A DNA stretch of 14,101 bases from Chloroflexota bacterium (GTDB lineage: Bacteria; Chloroflexota; Limnocylindria; Limnocylindrales; CSP1-4), in NCBI GenBank assembly GCA_005880805.1, contig VBFZ01000019.1, positions 2,558-16,658 on the forward strand. The letters run 5' to 3'. The stretch's first letter is position 1. Every line of letters starts with the position of its first letter. The notes below the pieces were generated by a model. That model did not search any database and was not told where the DNA came from. It saw nothing but the letters and a program-made list of their open reading frames with translations. Below, piece after piece: positions 1 to 6,814 of this stretch. The position numbers and the translations under genes are program-made.

Positions 1-2
1 CA

Positions 3-1904
3 TCGGGGACACTCGCGGGCATCGCGAGCCGGCGCTATCACGGCCTGCTGATCGCGGCGCTCGAACCGCCGGTCGGCAGAATGGTGCTGGTCGGCGGGCT
101 GGTCGAGCGGGCGAGTTTCGTTGCGGATCGACCGGGAGGCCGGACCTTCTCGCTCGACACCCAGGAGTACGCCGGCGGCACGATCGACCCGCACGGCTAC
201 CGGCTGGTCGAGTCGTTCGTACTCGATGGCTCCGTCCCCACGTGGACGTTCGCCCTCGACGACGCCATCCTCGAGCGGTCGATCTGGATGGAGCACGGCC
301 AGAACGTCACCTACGTCCGTTACCGGGTCGTGCGCTCCTCGCGCATGATCGACCTGTGGGTGACCCCGCTCGTCACCTATCGCGACCACCACTCGCTGCG
401 CTCCGGGATGGGCTGGAGTCCGGTGGTGGACCTTCATCCCGACGGCCTGGTGGTGCGCGCCGGGAAGGGCGCCGTTCCGTTCCACGTGCTGGCGACCGGC
501 GCGACCATCGAGCCCGTCCAGGACTGGTGGTGGGGCTTCGAGCATCGGGAAGAGGCCGCGCGCGGCCTCGACGACCGGTCCGACATGTTCGCGGCCGGAA
601 CGCTGCGCCACCGGCTGTCGGCCGGTGCAACGTGGACGCTCGTCCTGTCAGTTCCGGAAGACGCCGGCCTCGATGGCGAGGCGGCTCTCGAGCGGGAGCG
701 CGCTCGCGAGCGTGACCTGCTGGAGCTGGCGGGCGCGGACCGCGGGAGCCCCTTTGTGCGCGGCCTCGTGCTCGCGGCCGACCAGTTCCTGGTCCGCCGA
801 GACCGGACGGATCGTGCCGAGCCCGGGACGACCGTCATCGCCGGCTACCACTGGTTCAACGACTGGGGCCGCGACACGATGATCGCCTTGCCGGGTCTCA
901 CGCTGGCAACCGGTCGCGCCGCCGACGGTGCGGCGATCCTGCGCTCCTACGCCGGTTTCGTGTCGGACGGTCTGCTGCCCAACAACTTCCCGGACCGGGC
1001 CGGCACGACGCCGGGCTACAACACGGCCGACGCCGCGTTGTGGTTCGTCCAGGCGGCCCGCGCCTGGCACGAGACGACCGCCGACGACAACCTGATCGAC
1101 GAGCTGTTGCCCACCCTGCGGGAGATCATTGACCGGCACATCGAGGGGACCCGCTTCGGGATCGGGGCCGACCCGACGGACGGCCTGCTGCGCGCCGGCG
1201 AGCCTGGCCTCCAGCTCACGTGGATGGACGCCAAGATCAACGACTGGGTTGTCACCCCGCGAATGGGCAAACCCGTCGAGATCAACGCGCTCTGGTATAA
1301 CGCGCTGCGAACCGTGGGCGGCTGGCTGGCGGAGCGCGGCGACGACGCCGGAGGGCGCTATCTCACGCTCGCGGACCAGGTGGCTGCCTCGTTCCGGGTG
1401 CGGTTCTGGCGGCCGAACCTGCGGTACTGCGCGGACGTGGTCGACGGCGTTGCCGGCGACGAATTGCGGTTAAGACCGAACCAGATCTTCGCTGTCTCGC
1501 TGCCGTACCCGCTTCTCGACGGCGACCAGGCGCGCCAGGTCGTCGACGCGGTGGGGCGGTCTCTGCTGGTGTCATACGGCCTGCGAACCCTGGCGCCTTC
1601 CGATCCTGCGTACCGCGGCATGTATTCGGGAAATGCACGCCGGCGGGACGAGTCCTACCACCAGGGCCCGGCCTGGTCGTGGCTCATTGGGGCGTACGCG
1701 GACGCGGTCGAGCGGGTCAGTGGCGATCGTGCGCTGGCGCTCTCGGTGCTCGCTCCGTTCCAGGATCACCTGTCGGACGCGGGTCTCGGTTCCATCTCGG
1801 AGATGTTCGACGGCGACCCCCCGCACGCGCCTCGGGGCGCAATCGCCGAAGCCTGGGGCGTCGCCGAGGTGCTCCGCGCCTGGAGGCGGCTGTCGAACGA
1901 GTAA
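3..1904 (+). CDS. Glycogen debranching enzyme, archaeal/bacterial GDE type (5' partial)
   Basis: Amylo-alpha-1,6-glucosidase-type enzyme expected to remove alpha-1,6 branches from glycogen in the cytoplasm. The reading frame is open from base 3, and the first visible residues (SGTLAGIASRRYHGLL...PPVGR) are the typical GDE_N opening, so the true start lies upstream, probably only 20-40 residues away. The ATG at 81 is internal. About 633 residues are visible. The N-terminal beta-rich domain covers roughly residues 1-250. The (alpha/alpha)6 GDE_C domain (GH133-like) follows, with GYHWFNDWGRDTMIALPG around residue 291 (the Asp of WGRD is the usual acid/base candidate), LLPNNFPD, TWMDAKINDWVVTPR, GPAWSWLIGAY and ISEMFDGDPPHAPRG near the C terminus. 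All hallmark blocks are intact up to TAA at 1902-1904. It converges with the cell-wall operon on the other strand and shows no operon partner here. Family assignment is firm; the exact substrate is inferred from the family. Confidence 0.93.
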   Translation, partial: SGTLAGIASRRYHGLLIAALEPPVGRMVLVGGLVERASFVADRPGGRTFSLDTQEYAGGTIDPHGYRLVESFVLDGSVPTWTFALDDAILERSIWMEHGQNVTYVRYRVVRSSRMIDLWVTPLVTYRDHHSLRSGMGWSPVVDLHPDGLVVRAGKGAVPFHVLATGATIEPVQDWWWGFEHREEAARGLDDRSDMFAAGTLRHRLSAGATWTLVLSVPEDAGLDGEAALERERARERDLLELAGADRGSPFVRGLVLAADQFLVRRDRTDRAEPGTTVIAGYHWFNDWGRDTMIALPGLTLATGRAADGAAILRSYAGFVSDGLLPNNFPDRAGTTPGYNTADAALWFVQAARAWHETTADDNLIDELLPTLREIIDRHIEGTRFGIGADPTDGLLRAGEPGLQLTWMDAKINDWVVTPRMGKPVEINALWYNALRTVGGWLAERGDDAGGRYLTLADQVAASFRVRFWRPNLRYCADVVDGVAGDELRLRPNQIFAVSLPYPLLDGDQARQVVDAVGRSLLVSYGLRTLAPSDPAYRGMYSGNARRRDESYHQGPAWSWLIGAYADAVERVSGDRALALSVLAPFQDHLSDAGLGSISEMFDGDPPHAPRGAIAEAWGVAEVLRAWRRLSNE

Positions 1905-2125
1905 GGACGCCCCACGGGCGCCCAGCCGGTTCGCAATATCGCCGCCAGTGATGCTATGTGCGCAGTGGGCGCCCATGGACGTTCCGTCCCCGCGGCTTCT
2001 CCTCCAGTTCATGCCCTCGTGATCTCGCGGCGGAAGAACCTGAGACGGGCGCCGCTACCAAGCACTTCCGGGCTGTCCGTACCATCGCTCCGAGCGATAT
2101 TCCGGAACGCTCGCCAGGCGTCGAT
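1905..2125. other. Convergent intergenic region
   Basis: This is the 221-bp gap between the 3' end of the debranching enzyme (+) and the 3' end of the small membrane protein gene (-). I see no convincing gene or RNA. It holds three short hairpin-forming sequences: CGCCC-cac-GGGCG at 1908-1920 directly after the stop codon, the palindrome TGGGCGCCCA at 1966-1975, and ATCGCT-ccg-AGCGAT at 2084-2098. None is followed by a T-run on either strand, so none can be called an intrinsic terminator. Confidence 0.4.
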
Positions 2126-2344
2126 CTACCCGCGGAGGAGGGTCAGGCCACCCACCCACAGCGTCATCAGGCAGCCGATCGCGCCCATCGCGCCGAGGAA
2201 CATCTCGCCGCCGGCGAACGCTGCGAGCGCGACGACCCCGAACAGACCGCCCATCACCAGCGCGATCAGCGACAGGCCAACACGCTCGATCAGCGGCCGC
2301 CGTGGCTGCTCGCCGCCGTCATTCGAGGGCGCGTTCCCGCTCAT
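2126..2344 (-). CDS. Small two-helix membrane protein, last gene of the cell-wall operon
   Basis: A 72-residue protein that I do not recognise. A polar N terminus (residues 1-20, rich in N, G, E, R) is followed by two hydrophobic segments at about 23-44 and 48-69 separated by a short Gly/Glu turn, so a hairpin membrane topology is likely. The ATG at 2342-2344 overlaps the TGA of the upstream pbpA-like gene (ATGA), which argues for translational coupling and for the ORF being real. The usual pknA/pknB genes of actinobacterial clusters would sit at this place, but it shows no kinase motif. A helper or stabiliser of the RodA-PBP pair is possible, but this is only inferred from position. Confidence 0.7.
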   Translation of the reverse strand: MSGNAPSNDGGEQPRRPLIERVGLSLIALVMGGLFGVVALAAFAGGEMFLGAMGAIGCLMTLWVGGLTLLRG

Positions 2345-3882
2345 TTCCCGAACGTCTCGAAATAGAGCTGCATCAGGTCACCAGCCATCGGAGCGGCTCG
2401 CGAGGCGCCGTGGCCGGCGTTCTCGACGATCACCGCGATCGCGACCCGCGGGTGGTCGACCGGAGCGAAGCCGATGAACCACGAATGCGGCTCGCCCGCG
2501 GCGAGCTGCGCCGTCCCCGTCTTCCCAGCCGTGGGAATGCCCGGAACGGCAGCGCCCGGCGTGAACAGCTTGCCGAAGTCACCTTCGACGGCGCGTTCCA
2601 TCGCGGACTTGATCTCCCCCGCGACGTCCGGGGTGAGAACGTCGGCCATTTGCTGCGGCCCGACCGTTCGTGTCCCGTCCCTGTCGCTCGAGAACGACTT
2701 CACGAGCTGCGGCTTTATCTCCACTCCCTCGTTGGCGACGGTCGAGGCCACCAGGGCCATCTGGATCGGCGTCGCGAGGACCTCGGCCTGGCCATAGGCC
2801 GCGTTTGCTACCTCGACCGCGTCCTTGAAGCCGCCGCCGAACTTGCCGCCGCCGTTCGTTACCTGGCTGACCGCGGTCGGCAGGTCGAATGGAATCTGAT
2901 GGCCGAAGCCGACCCTGCCCGCCCAGTCGGCCAGCCTCGCGCCGCCCGTCCGCAGGCCGGTGAGCGCGAAGTAGATGTTGCAGGAGACCTCGACCGCCTC
3001 GGGATAGTTGAGTGCTCGGTCGTCCGTAAACGGGTGGTGGCCGTCGCGAACCCGGAAGCCCGAAACGAGCAGGCCGGTCTCCTCCGCCCTTGGCTGCTGC
3101 GGGTACGTCGTGCTGGTCGTGATCGCGCCGGAGCTCAGCGCCGCCATCGAGGTCACGATCTTGAACGTCGAGCCGGGAACGTAGAGGCCCTGGACGGCCC
3201 GGTTGAGCAGGGGTTTGTCCTTGTCGGCCTGCAGCCGCGCGAATGCCTTCTGTGCAGTCGCCGGGTTGGCCACTGCCGACGCGTCGTACGTTGGTCCGGA
3301 GACCATGGCGAGGACCTCGCCGGTCGACGGATCGAGCATCACGACCGCGCCCTTGTCGCCTCCCAGCATCCGCTGGGCCGCTCGCTGGAGCCTGAGCGAG
3401 ATTGTCAGCGTGAGGTCCTGCGGATCGGCGCGGTTGCCCTGGAATTTCGCTAGCAGCTGCTGGACCGGGTCGGGGCTGAGGACGCCCGTGAGCTGGGCGT
3501 CGTACGTGTGCTCGAGACCCGCCGTCCCGAAGAAACGCGATGCGTATCCGATCACCGGGCTCATCGACGGATCCGTGTAGACCCGGTACGGCTCGCCGTT
3601 CGCGTCCCTCCTGGAGGCCGCGAGCACCGTGCCCGTCCGGTCCTTGATCTGACCGCGGACGACGTGCCGGGCAGCGGCCACGACGGCGGGATCGTCGGGT
3701 GCGGTCGAAAGCTCCTGCGCCCGCCACACCTGCCAGTAGCCGGCACCCGCCGCGAGAACGACGAAAGCCAGCGCGAGCGTCACGCCCAGGCGCCCGACGT
3801 TCTGGCCGACCGGTCGGCGGCCGGAGCGTAAGCCAGCTGTGCGCAGACGGCTGATGGAAGATCGGACGCCGGCGTCGGTCAT
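2341..3882 (-). CDS. pbpA: Class B penicillin-binding protein (transpeptidase), PbpA/PBP2-like
   Basis: A DD-transpeptidase that cross-links peptidoglycan outside the membrane, working with the adjacent SEDS polymerase RodA. The protein has 513 residues, close to actinobacterial PbpA. A single N-terminal transmembrane anchor lies at about 32-50 and a short dimerisation/pedestal region at about 60-165. The transpeptidase domain is complete: S-T-F-K at 238-241 (nucleophile Ser238, general base Lys241), S-C-N at 300-302 and K-T-G at 454-456, followed by the usual HSWFIGFAP block. The ATG at 3880-3882 lies 28 bp after the rodA stop, and the stop overlaps the next gene by 4 bp. FtsI-type division PBPs share these motifs, but the length and the rodA-pbpA order favour the PbpA branch. 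No PASTA domain is present. Confidence 0.88.
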   Translation of the reverse strand: MTDAGVRSSISRLRTAGLRSGRRPVGQNVGRLGVTLALAFVVLAAGAGYWQVWRAQELSTAPDDPAVVAAARHVVRGQIKDRTGTVLAASRRDANGEPYRVYTDPSMSPVIGYASRFFGTAGLEHTYDAQLTGVLSPDPVQQLLAKFQGNRADPQDLTLTISLRLQRAAQRMLGGDKGAVVMLDPSTGEVLAMVSGPTYDASAVANPATAQKAFARLQADKDKPLLNRAVQGLYVPGSTFKIVTSMAALSSGAITTSTTYPQQPRAEETGLLVSGFRVRDGHHPFTDDRALNYPEAVEVSCNIYFALTGLRTGGARLADWAGRVGFGHQIPFDLPTAVSQVTNGGGKFGGGFKDAVEVANAAYGQAEVLATPIQMALVASTVANEGVEIKPQLVKSFSSDRDGTRTVGPQQMADVLTPDVAGEIKSAMERAVEGDFGKLFTPGAAVPGIPTAGKTGTAQLAAGEPHSWFIGFAPVDHPRVAIAVIVENAGHGASRAAPMAGDLMQLYFETFGK

Positions 3883-3910
3883 CGAGGAAGGCCCTCGACG
3901 GCTTCCGTCA

Positions 3911-5365
3911 TCACGCGCGTCCTCCTACGGCGTCGCGAAGGCGCGCGAACCGCCGTCCGGCTCGAGGCGGCGGTGGCGGTTCGACCCCCTTGTCCGAGAG
4001 CGCGAGGAGCAGCCCGACCACGACTGCATTGGCAAGGATCGATGAGCCGCCGTAACTGATCACCGGCAGCGTGATGCCGGTCAACGGGATCAGCTTCAGG
4101 TTTCCCGCAGCGATGATGAAGGCCTGGACGCCCACCACCAGTGCGAGGCCCGCGGCGAGGAGGGCGCGGAAATCGTCGGCCGCCGCGGCCGCGATGCGCA
4201 GCCCACGTTCGATCACGACGAGATACAGCCCGAGGATCGCCAGGACGCCGACCAGCCCGAGCTCCTCACCAAGCGCAGCGAACGGGAAGTCCGTATGGAC
4301 TGCGGGAATCGGCGGCTGGCCGCCGACGAGCGGCAAACCGGCACCCAGCCCCGTTCCCAGGATTCCGCCGCGCGCAAACGCATGCAGCGCCTGGATGATC
4401 TGGTAGCCGTTGCCGGACGGGTCCTTGAACGGGTCCCACCAGATGTCGACGCGATCCTGAACGACGCCGAACAGGCGGTACATCAGATAGCTTCCGGCGA
4501 CGAACAGCAGCAGGCCGAGCACCACGTAGGCAGCGCGCGCCGTCGCGACGTAAAGGAGCATCAGGAACACAACGAAGAAGAGGAGCGCAGCCCCGAGGTC
4601 GCGCTGGATCACCACGATACCGAGCGCGAGGGCGATCATCACCAGCATCGGGGCGAGGTACGGGAGCGGCGGCAGGCGCAGAGGGCCCACGCGCGTGTCC
4701 TGCTCGACCAGCAACGGCCGAAACTCGGACAGGTAGCCGGCCAGGAACACGACCATGATGACCTTCAGCAGCTCGATGGGCTGGCCGCTGAACGGCCCGA
4801 TGACCAGGATCAGCCGGGCGCCGTTGACGTCCTCGCCACGGATGAACGTCAGCACCAGCAACCCGATGCCGGCCGCCGCCCACGTGTACTTGTACAGGCG
4901 GAGCCAGCTGTCCGAGCGGACAACGATCGACAGGATCGTGATGAGCCCAATGGCCAGCAGGAGCCACAGCAGTTGAACCTGCCCGAGGCCCAGGTCGAGC
5001 CCGCCGAAGGACTGGCTGACCAGGCTCTGCGGCAATCGCTCCATGAGCAGCAGGCTGATCCCGCCGAGCATCGCAGTGGCCGGCAACAGGACCTGGTCCG
5101 TCCGCCGACCCGCCACGACCTGGGCGAGATGCGCGAGCAGCAGCGCGCCGAGGTAGATCGCGAGTGGTTGATCCTCGGCCGGCGAGAGCGTCAGGGACTT
5201 CCCCGCGGCCGCCGCCTCTGTCGCGCCCAGCGAAATGCTGCCGACGTACAGGGTCAGCGCGACGATCAGCAGCAGCCACATCTCGCGCCAGCGGGCCCGG
5301 GGTCGGATGCCGCCGAAGACAATCGGCGGGAGCGCCGGGCGGGCGGGTGCGGCGGCGTTCGTCAT
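3911..5365 (-). CDS. rodA: SEDS peptidoglycan glycosyltransferase RodA (FtsW/RodA/SpoVE family)
   Basis: An integral membrane enzyme that polymerises glycan strands from lipid II. It has 484 residues, with about ten hydrophobic segments starting near residue 29. Family signatures are clear: IQRDLG at 253-258 with the catalytic Asp256, HTDFPFAALGEELG at 357-370, and PLTGITLPVISYGGSS at 427-442 near the C terminus. A Pro-rich tail (residues 462-467) is probably cytoplasmic. The N terminus adds about 28 residues before the first helix. The ATG at 5363-5365 overlaps the fhaB stop (ATGA), supporting coupled translation with the FHA protein. The downstream pbpA is its expected transpeptidase partner. 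FtsW is the alternative name, but the fhaA-fhaB-rodA-pbpA order fits RodA. Confidence 0.9.
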   Translation of the reverse strand: MTNAAAPARPALPPIVFGGIRPRARWREMWLLLIVALTLYVGSISLGATEAAAAGKSLTLSPAEDQPLAIYLGALLLAHLAQVVAGRRTDQVLLPATAMLGGISLLLMERLPQSLVSQSFGGLDLGLGQVQLLWLLLAIGLITILSIVVRSDSWLRLYKYTWAAAGIGLLVLTFIRGEDVNGARLILVIGPFSGQPIELLKVIMVVFLAGYLSEFRPLLVEQDTRVGPLRLPPLPYLAPMLVMIALALGIVVIQRDLGAALLFFVVFLMLLYVATARAAYVVLGLLLFVAGSYLMYRLFGVVQDRVDIWWDPFKDPSGNGYQIIQALHAFARGGILGTGLGAGLPLVGGQPPIPAVHTDFPFAALGEELGLVGVLAILGLYLVVIERGLRIAAAAADDFRALLAAGLALVVGVQAFIIAAGNLKLIPLTGITLPVISYGGSSILANAVVVGLLLALSDKGVEPPPPPRAGRRFARLRDAVGGRA

Positions 5366-5799
5366 CGGTGCGCTCGCTCCAGGCGCATGCGTGCGTTGCC
5401 GACCTGCAGCTCATCGCCGAAGCCAAGCGGTGCCGTGCCGTCCACGGGGCTGCTGTTGACGAACGTCCCGTTGGTGCTCCCGAGGTCCTCGACGTACCAC
5501 GCGCGACCGCGAAATGTCAGCACGCAGTGCTCGGACGACACGAACTGGTCCTCCACGACGACGCTGTTGTTCACGTCCCGGCCGATCGTCGTGACCGCAT
5601 CCAGCGCAAAAACGCTGCCTACCGGCGGCTCCTCCGAGGGCGACGCGACGACCACCAGGCGGCCGAGCTGGGTGGACGGCTCACGAGCCGCCACTCGAAG
5701 GTCGCGCAGGAGGATCCGCACGACCGAGAACAGGAACAGGTACAGGAGAGCGAGAAAGGCGAACCGAATGAGCCACAGCGAGAGGATGAGCGGGTCCAT
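5362..5799 (-). CDS. fhaB: Membrane-anchored FHA-domain protein (FhaB/FipA-like)
   Basis: A 145-residue phosphothreonine-binding adaptor. One N-terminal transmembrane helix (about residues 8-31) is followed by a basic/linker stretch including EPSTQLGR (40-47) and a C-terminal FHA domain at about 65-142. The phosphopeptide-binding residues are visible: the G-R pair at 73-74 in TIGRD, S-x-x-H at 88-91, and GSTNGTFVN at 107-115. It resembles mycobacterial FhaB (FipA) in size, topology and neighbourhood. By analogy it could link Ser/Thr-kinase signalling to RodA or PBP activity. It starts 6 bp after fhaA ends and overlaps rodA by 4 bp. In mycobacteria the phosphatase gene pstP separates fhaB from rodA; here nothing does. 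Confidence 0.87.
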   Translation of the reverse strand: MDPLILSLWLIRFAFLALLYLFLFSVVRILLRDLRVAAREPSTQLGRLVVVASPSEEPPVGSVFALDAVTTIGRDVNNSVVVEDQFVSSEHCVLTFRGRAWYVEDLGSTNGTFVNSSPVDGTAPLGFGDELQVGNARMRLERAHR

Positions 5800-5805
5800 C
5801 GCCGG

Positions 5806-6609
5806 TCAGGCGTCCGGCACGGACTCGACGATCAGAATCGTGTCCCCTAGCTGGATCCGATCTCCCTCGCCCAACACCACCTCGTCGATGGCAACTCCGT
5901 TCACGCGTGAGCCGTTGGTGCTCCCAAGGTCGGTCAGCACGAGTGCCCCGCGCCGACTCTGCAGTCGTGCGTGATGGCGCGAAACGCGCGCGTCGGACAG
6001 GACGAGGGCGTTGTCGCTGGCCCGGCCGATCGTCAACGGCCGACCGTCAAGCGTGAGCTGACGTGAGGAACCGTCTGGCCGCACCTCCCTGAGACGCGCG
6101 ATCGGGGCCGAAACCACCGGGACCTGGAAGACGGCGGTGTGCGACGCGATCTCGGAGTCCTCGGATGCGTGTTCTTCGCCATCTTCCGCACCGCCATCCG
6201 CTGTCCGGTCCGACGCCCGGCGACGCTTCCGTTCGAGGATCGGATCGGCGTAACGGGCCGCAACGTGTACCTCCCCCGGGCGGATGGCCGGATCGCTCAC
6301 CAGCTCGACCTGCGGGCGATCGGCCAGCGTGTAGCGGTGGGCCCGCGCGAAGGTGAGCGCGGCGTCCGCCAGCTCGGCTGCGAGGCTACCCGCGATCTCG
6401 CCGATCGCCGCCATGTCGGCCGGACTCAAGTGCACGCCGAAGCGGTTCGGGACGATCGTGCCGCCGGCGCCTGACAGGCGCTCGTTCTCCATCGCACGCT
6501 CGATGCGGCGCTGGATCTGGATCGGCTGCAGGCGCGCCCTGAACAGTCGGGCGGTCGGCCGTTCGAAGAGCCGTTCGAAGAACCGCTCGAGCTCGGCGAG
6601 GGGGCGCAT
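5806..6609 (-). CDS. fhaA: FhaA-like protein: DUF3662 N-terminal domain plus C-terminal FHA domain
   Basis: A 267-residue cytoplasmic phosphothreonine-reader protein. Residues 1-120 match the FhaA N-terminal domain (DUF3662), with a basic helical start ERFFERLFERPTARLF, then PNRFGVHLSP at about 54-63. A charged linker of about 40 residues (125-160, rich in R/K then E/D) leads to the FHA domain at about 175-265, where G-R at 195-196, V-S-R-H-H at 209-213 and GSTNG at 229-233 are intact. It is the first gene of the operon. A -10-like TAGACT at 6622-6627 leaves only about 6 nt before the ATG, so the mRNA may be almost leaderless. In mycobacteria FhaA binds the pseudokinase MviN and affects wall synthesis; that role is an analogy here. 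Confidence 0.87.
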   Translation of the reverse strand: MRPLAELERFFERLFERPTARLFRARLQPIQIQRRIERAMENERLSGAGGTIVPNRFGVHLSPADMAAIGEIAGSLAAELADAALTFARAHRYTLADRPQVELVSDPAIRPGEVHVAARYADPILERKRRRASDRTADGGAEDGEEHASEDSEIASHTAVFQVPVVSAPIARLREVRPDGSSRQLTLDGRPLTIGRASDNALVLSDARVSRHHARLQSRRGALVLTDLGSTNGSRVNGVAIDEVVLGEGDRIQLGDTILIVESVPDA

Positions 6610-6621
6610 GATCGGTTCGGG

Positions 6622-6627
6622 AGTCTA
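6622..6627 (-). promoter_or_regulatory. Candidate -10 element of the fhaA operon
   Basis: Read on the minus strand, TAGACT sits in the context CTGTTAGACTCCCG, which is nearly the same as the candidate valS promoter (CTGTTACACTCCCG). The expected start of transcription at about 6615 lies about 6 nt ahead of the fhaA ATG. No strong -35 hexamer is visible 16-18 bp upstream. Confidence 0.45.
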
Positions 6628-6684
6628 ACAGAGGGGGTATCGCGGACAGCCGCCGGAAGCCCGCCGCGGCGTCACGCGGGAGAA

Positions 6685-6700
6685 TCGATGTGACCATCGA
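6685..6700. promoter_or_regulatory. Perfect inverted repeat in the divergent fhaA / zinc-ribbon gene region
   Basis: TCGATG-tgac-CATCGA is a perfect 6-bp inverted repeat with a 4-bp spacer. It is about 60 bp upstream of each candidate promoter of the two divergent genes, a reasonable place for an operator. A second pair, GTCAC at 6671-6675 and GTGAC at 6690-6694, overlaps it. A 6-bp arm can occur by chance, so this is a weak call. Confidence 0.25.
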
Positions 6701-6747
6701 CGAGCGAGCCCGGTACGAGCGGCGGAGGGGGTCTGGACGCCCTGGGC

Positions 6748-6753
6748 TATACT
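6748..6753 (+). promoter_or_regulatory. Candidate -10 element of the 6815 gene
   Basis: TATACT, five of six bases of the consensus, is the best -10 match in this intergenic region. It predicts a start near 6760 and a 5' leader of about 55 nt. No convincing -35 is seen. Confidence 0.45.
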
Positions 6754-6814
6754 CTCGCTCCCGTTCGACCGGCCACGCCGGACGACGGCGTCCGTGCACG
6801 TTTCCGGGGACCCG

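Noticed and set aside
2302..3453. A 383-codon open frame on the + strand opposite pbpA
   Set aside because: Arg-rich, no motifs; the minus strand encodes intact S-x-x-K, S-x-N and K-T-G motifs.
4295..5974. A 559-codon open frame on the + strand opposite rodA and fhaB
   Set aside because: Spans two real minus-strand genes and their overlap, with a low-complexity Q/E/R-rich product; an antisense shadow.
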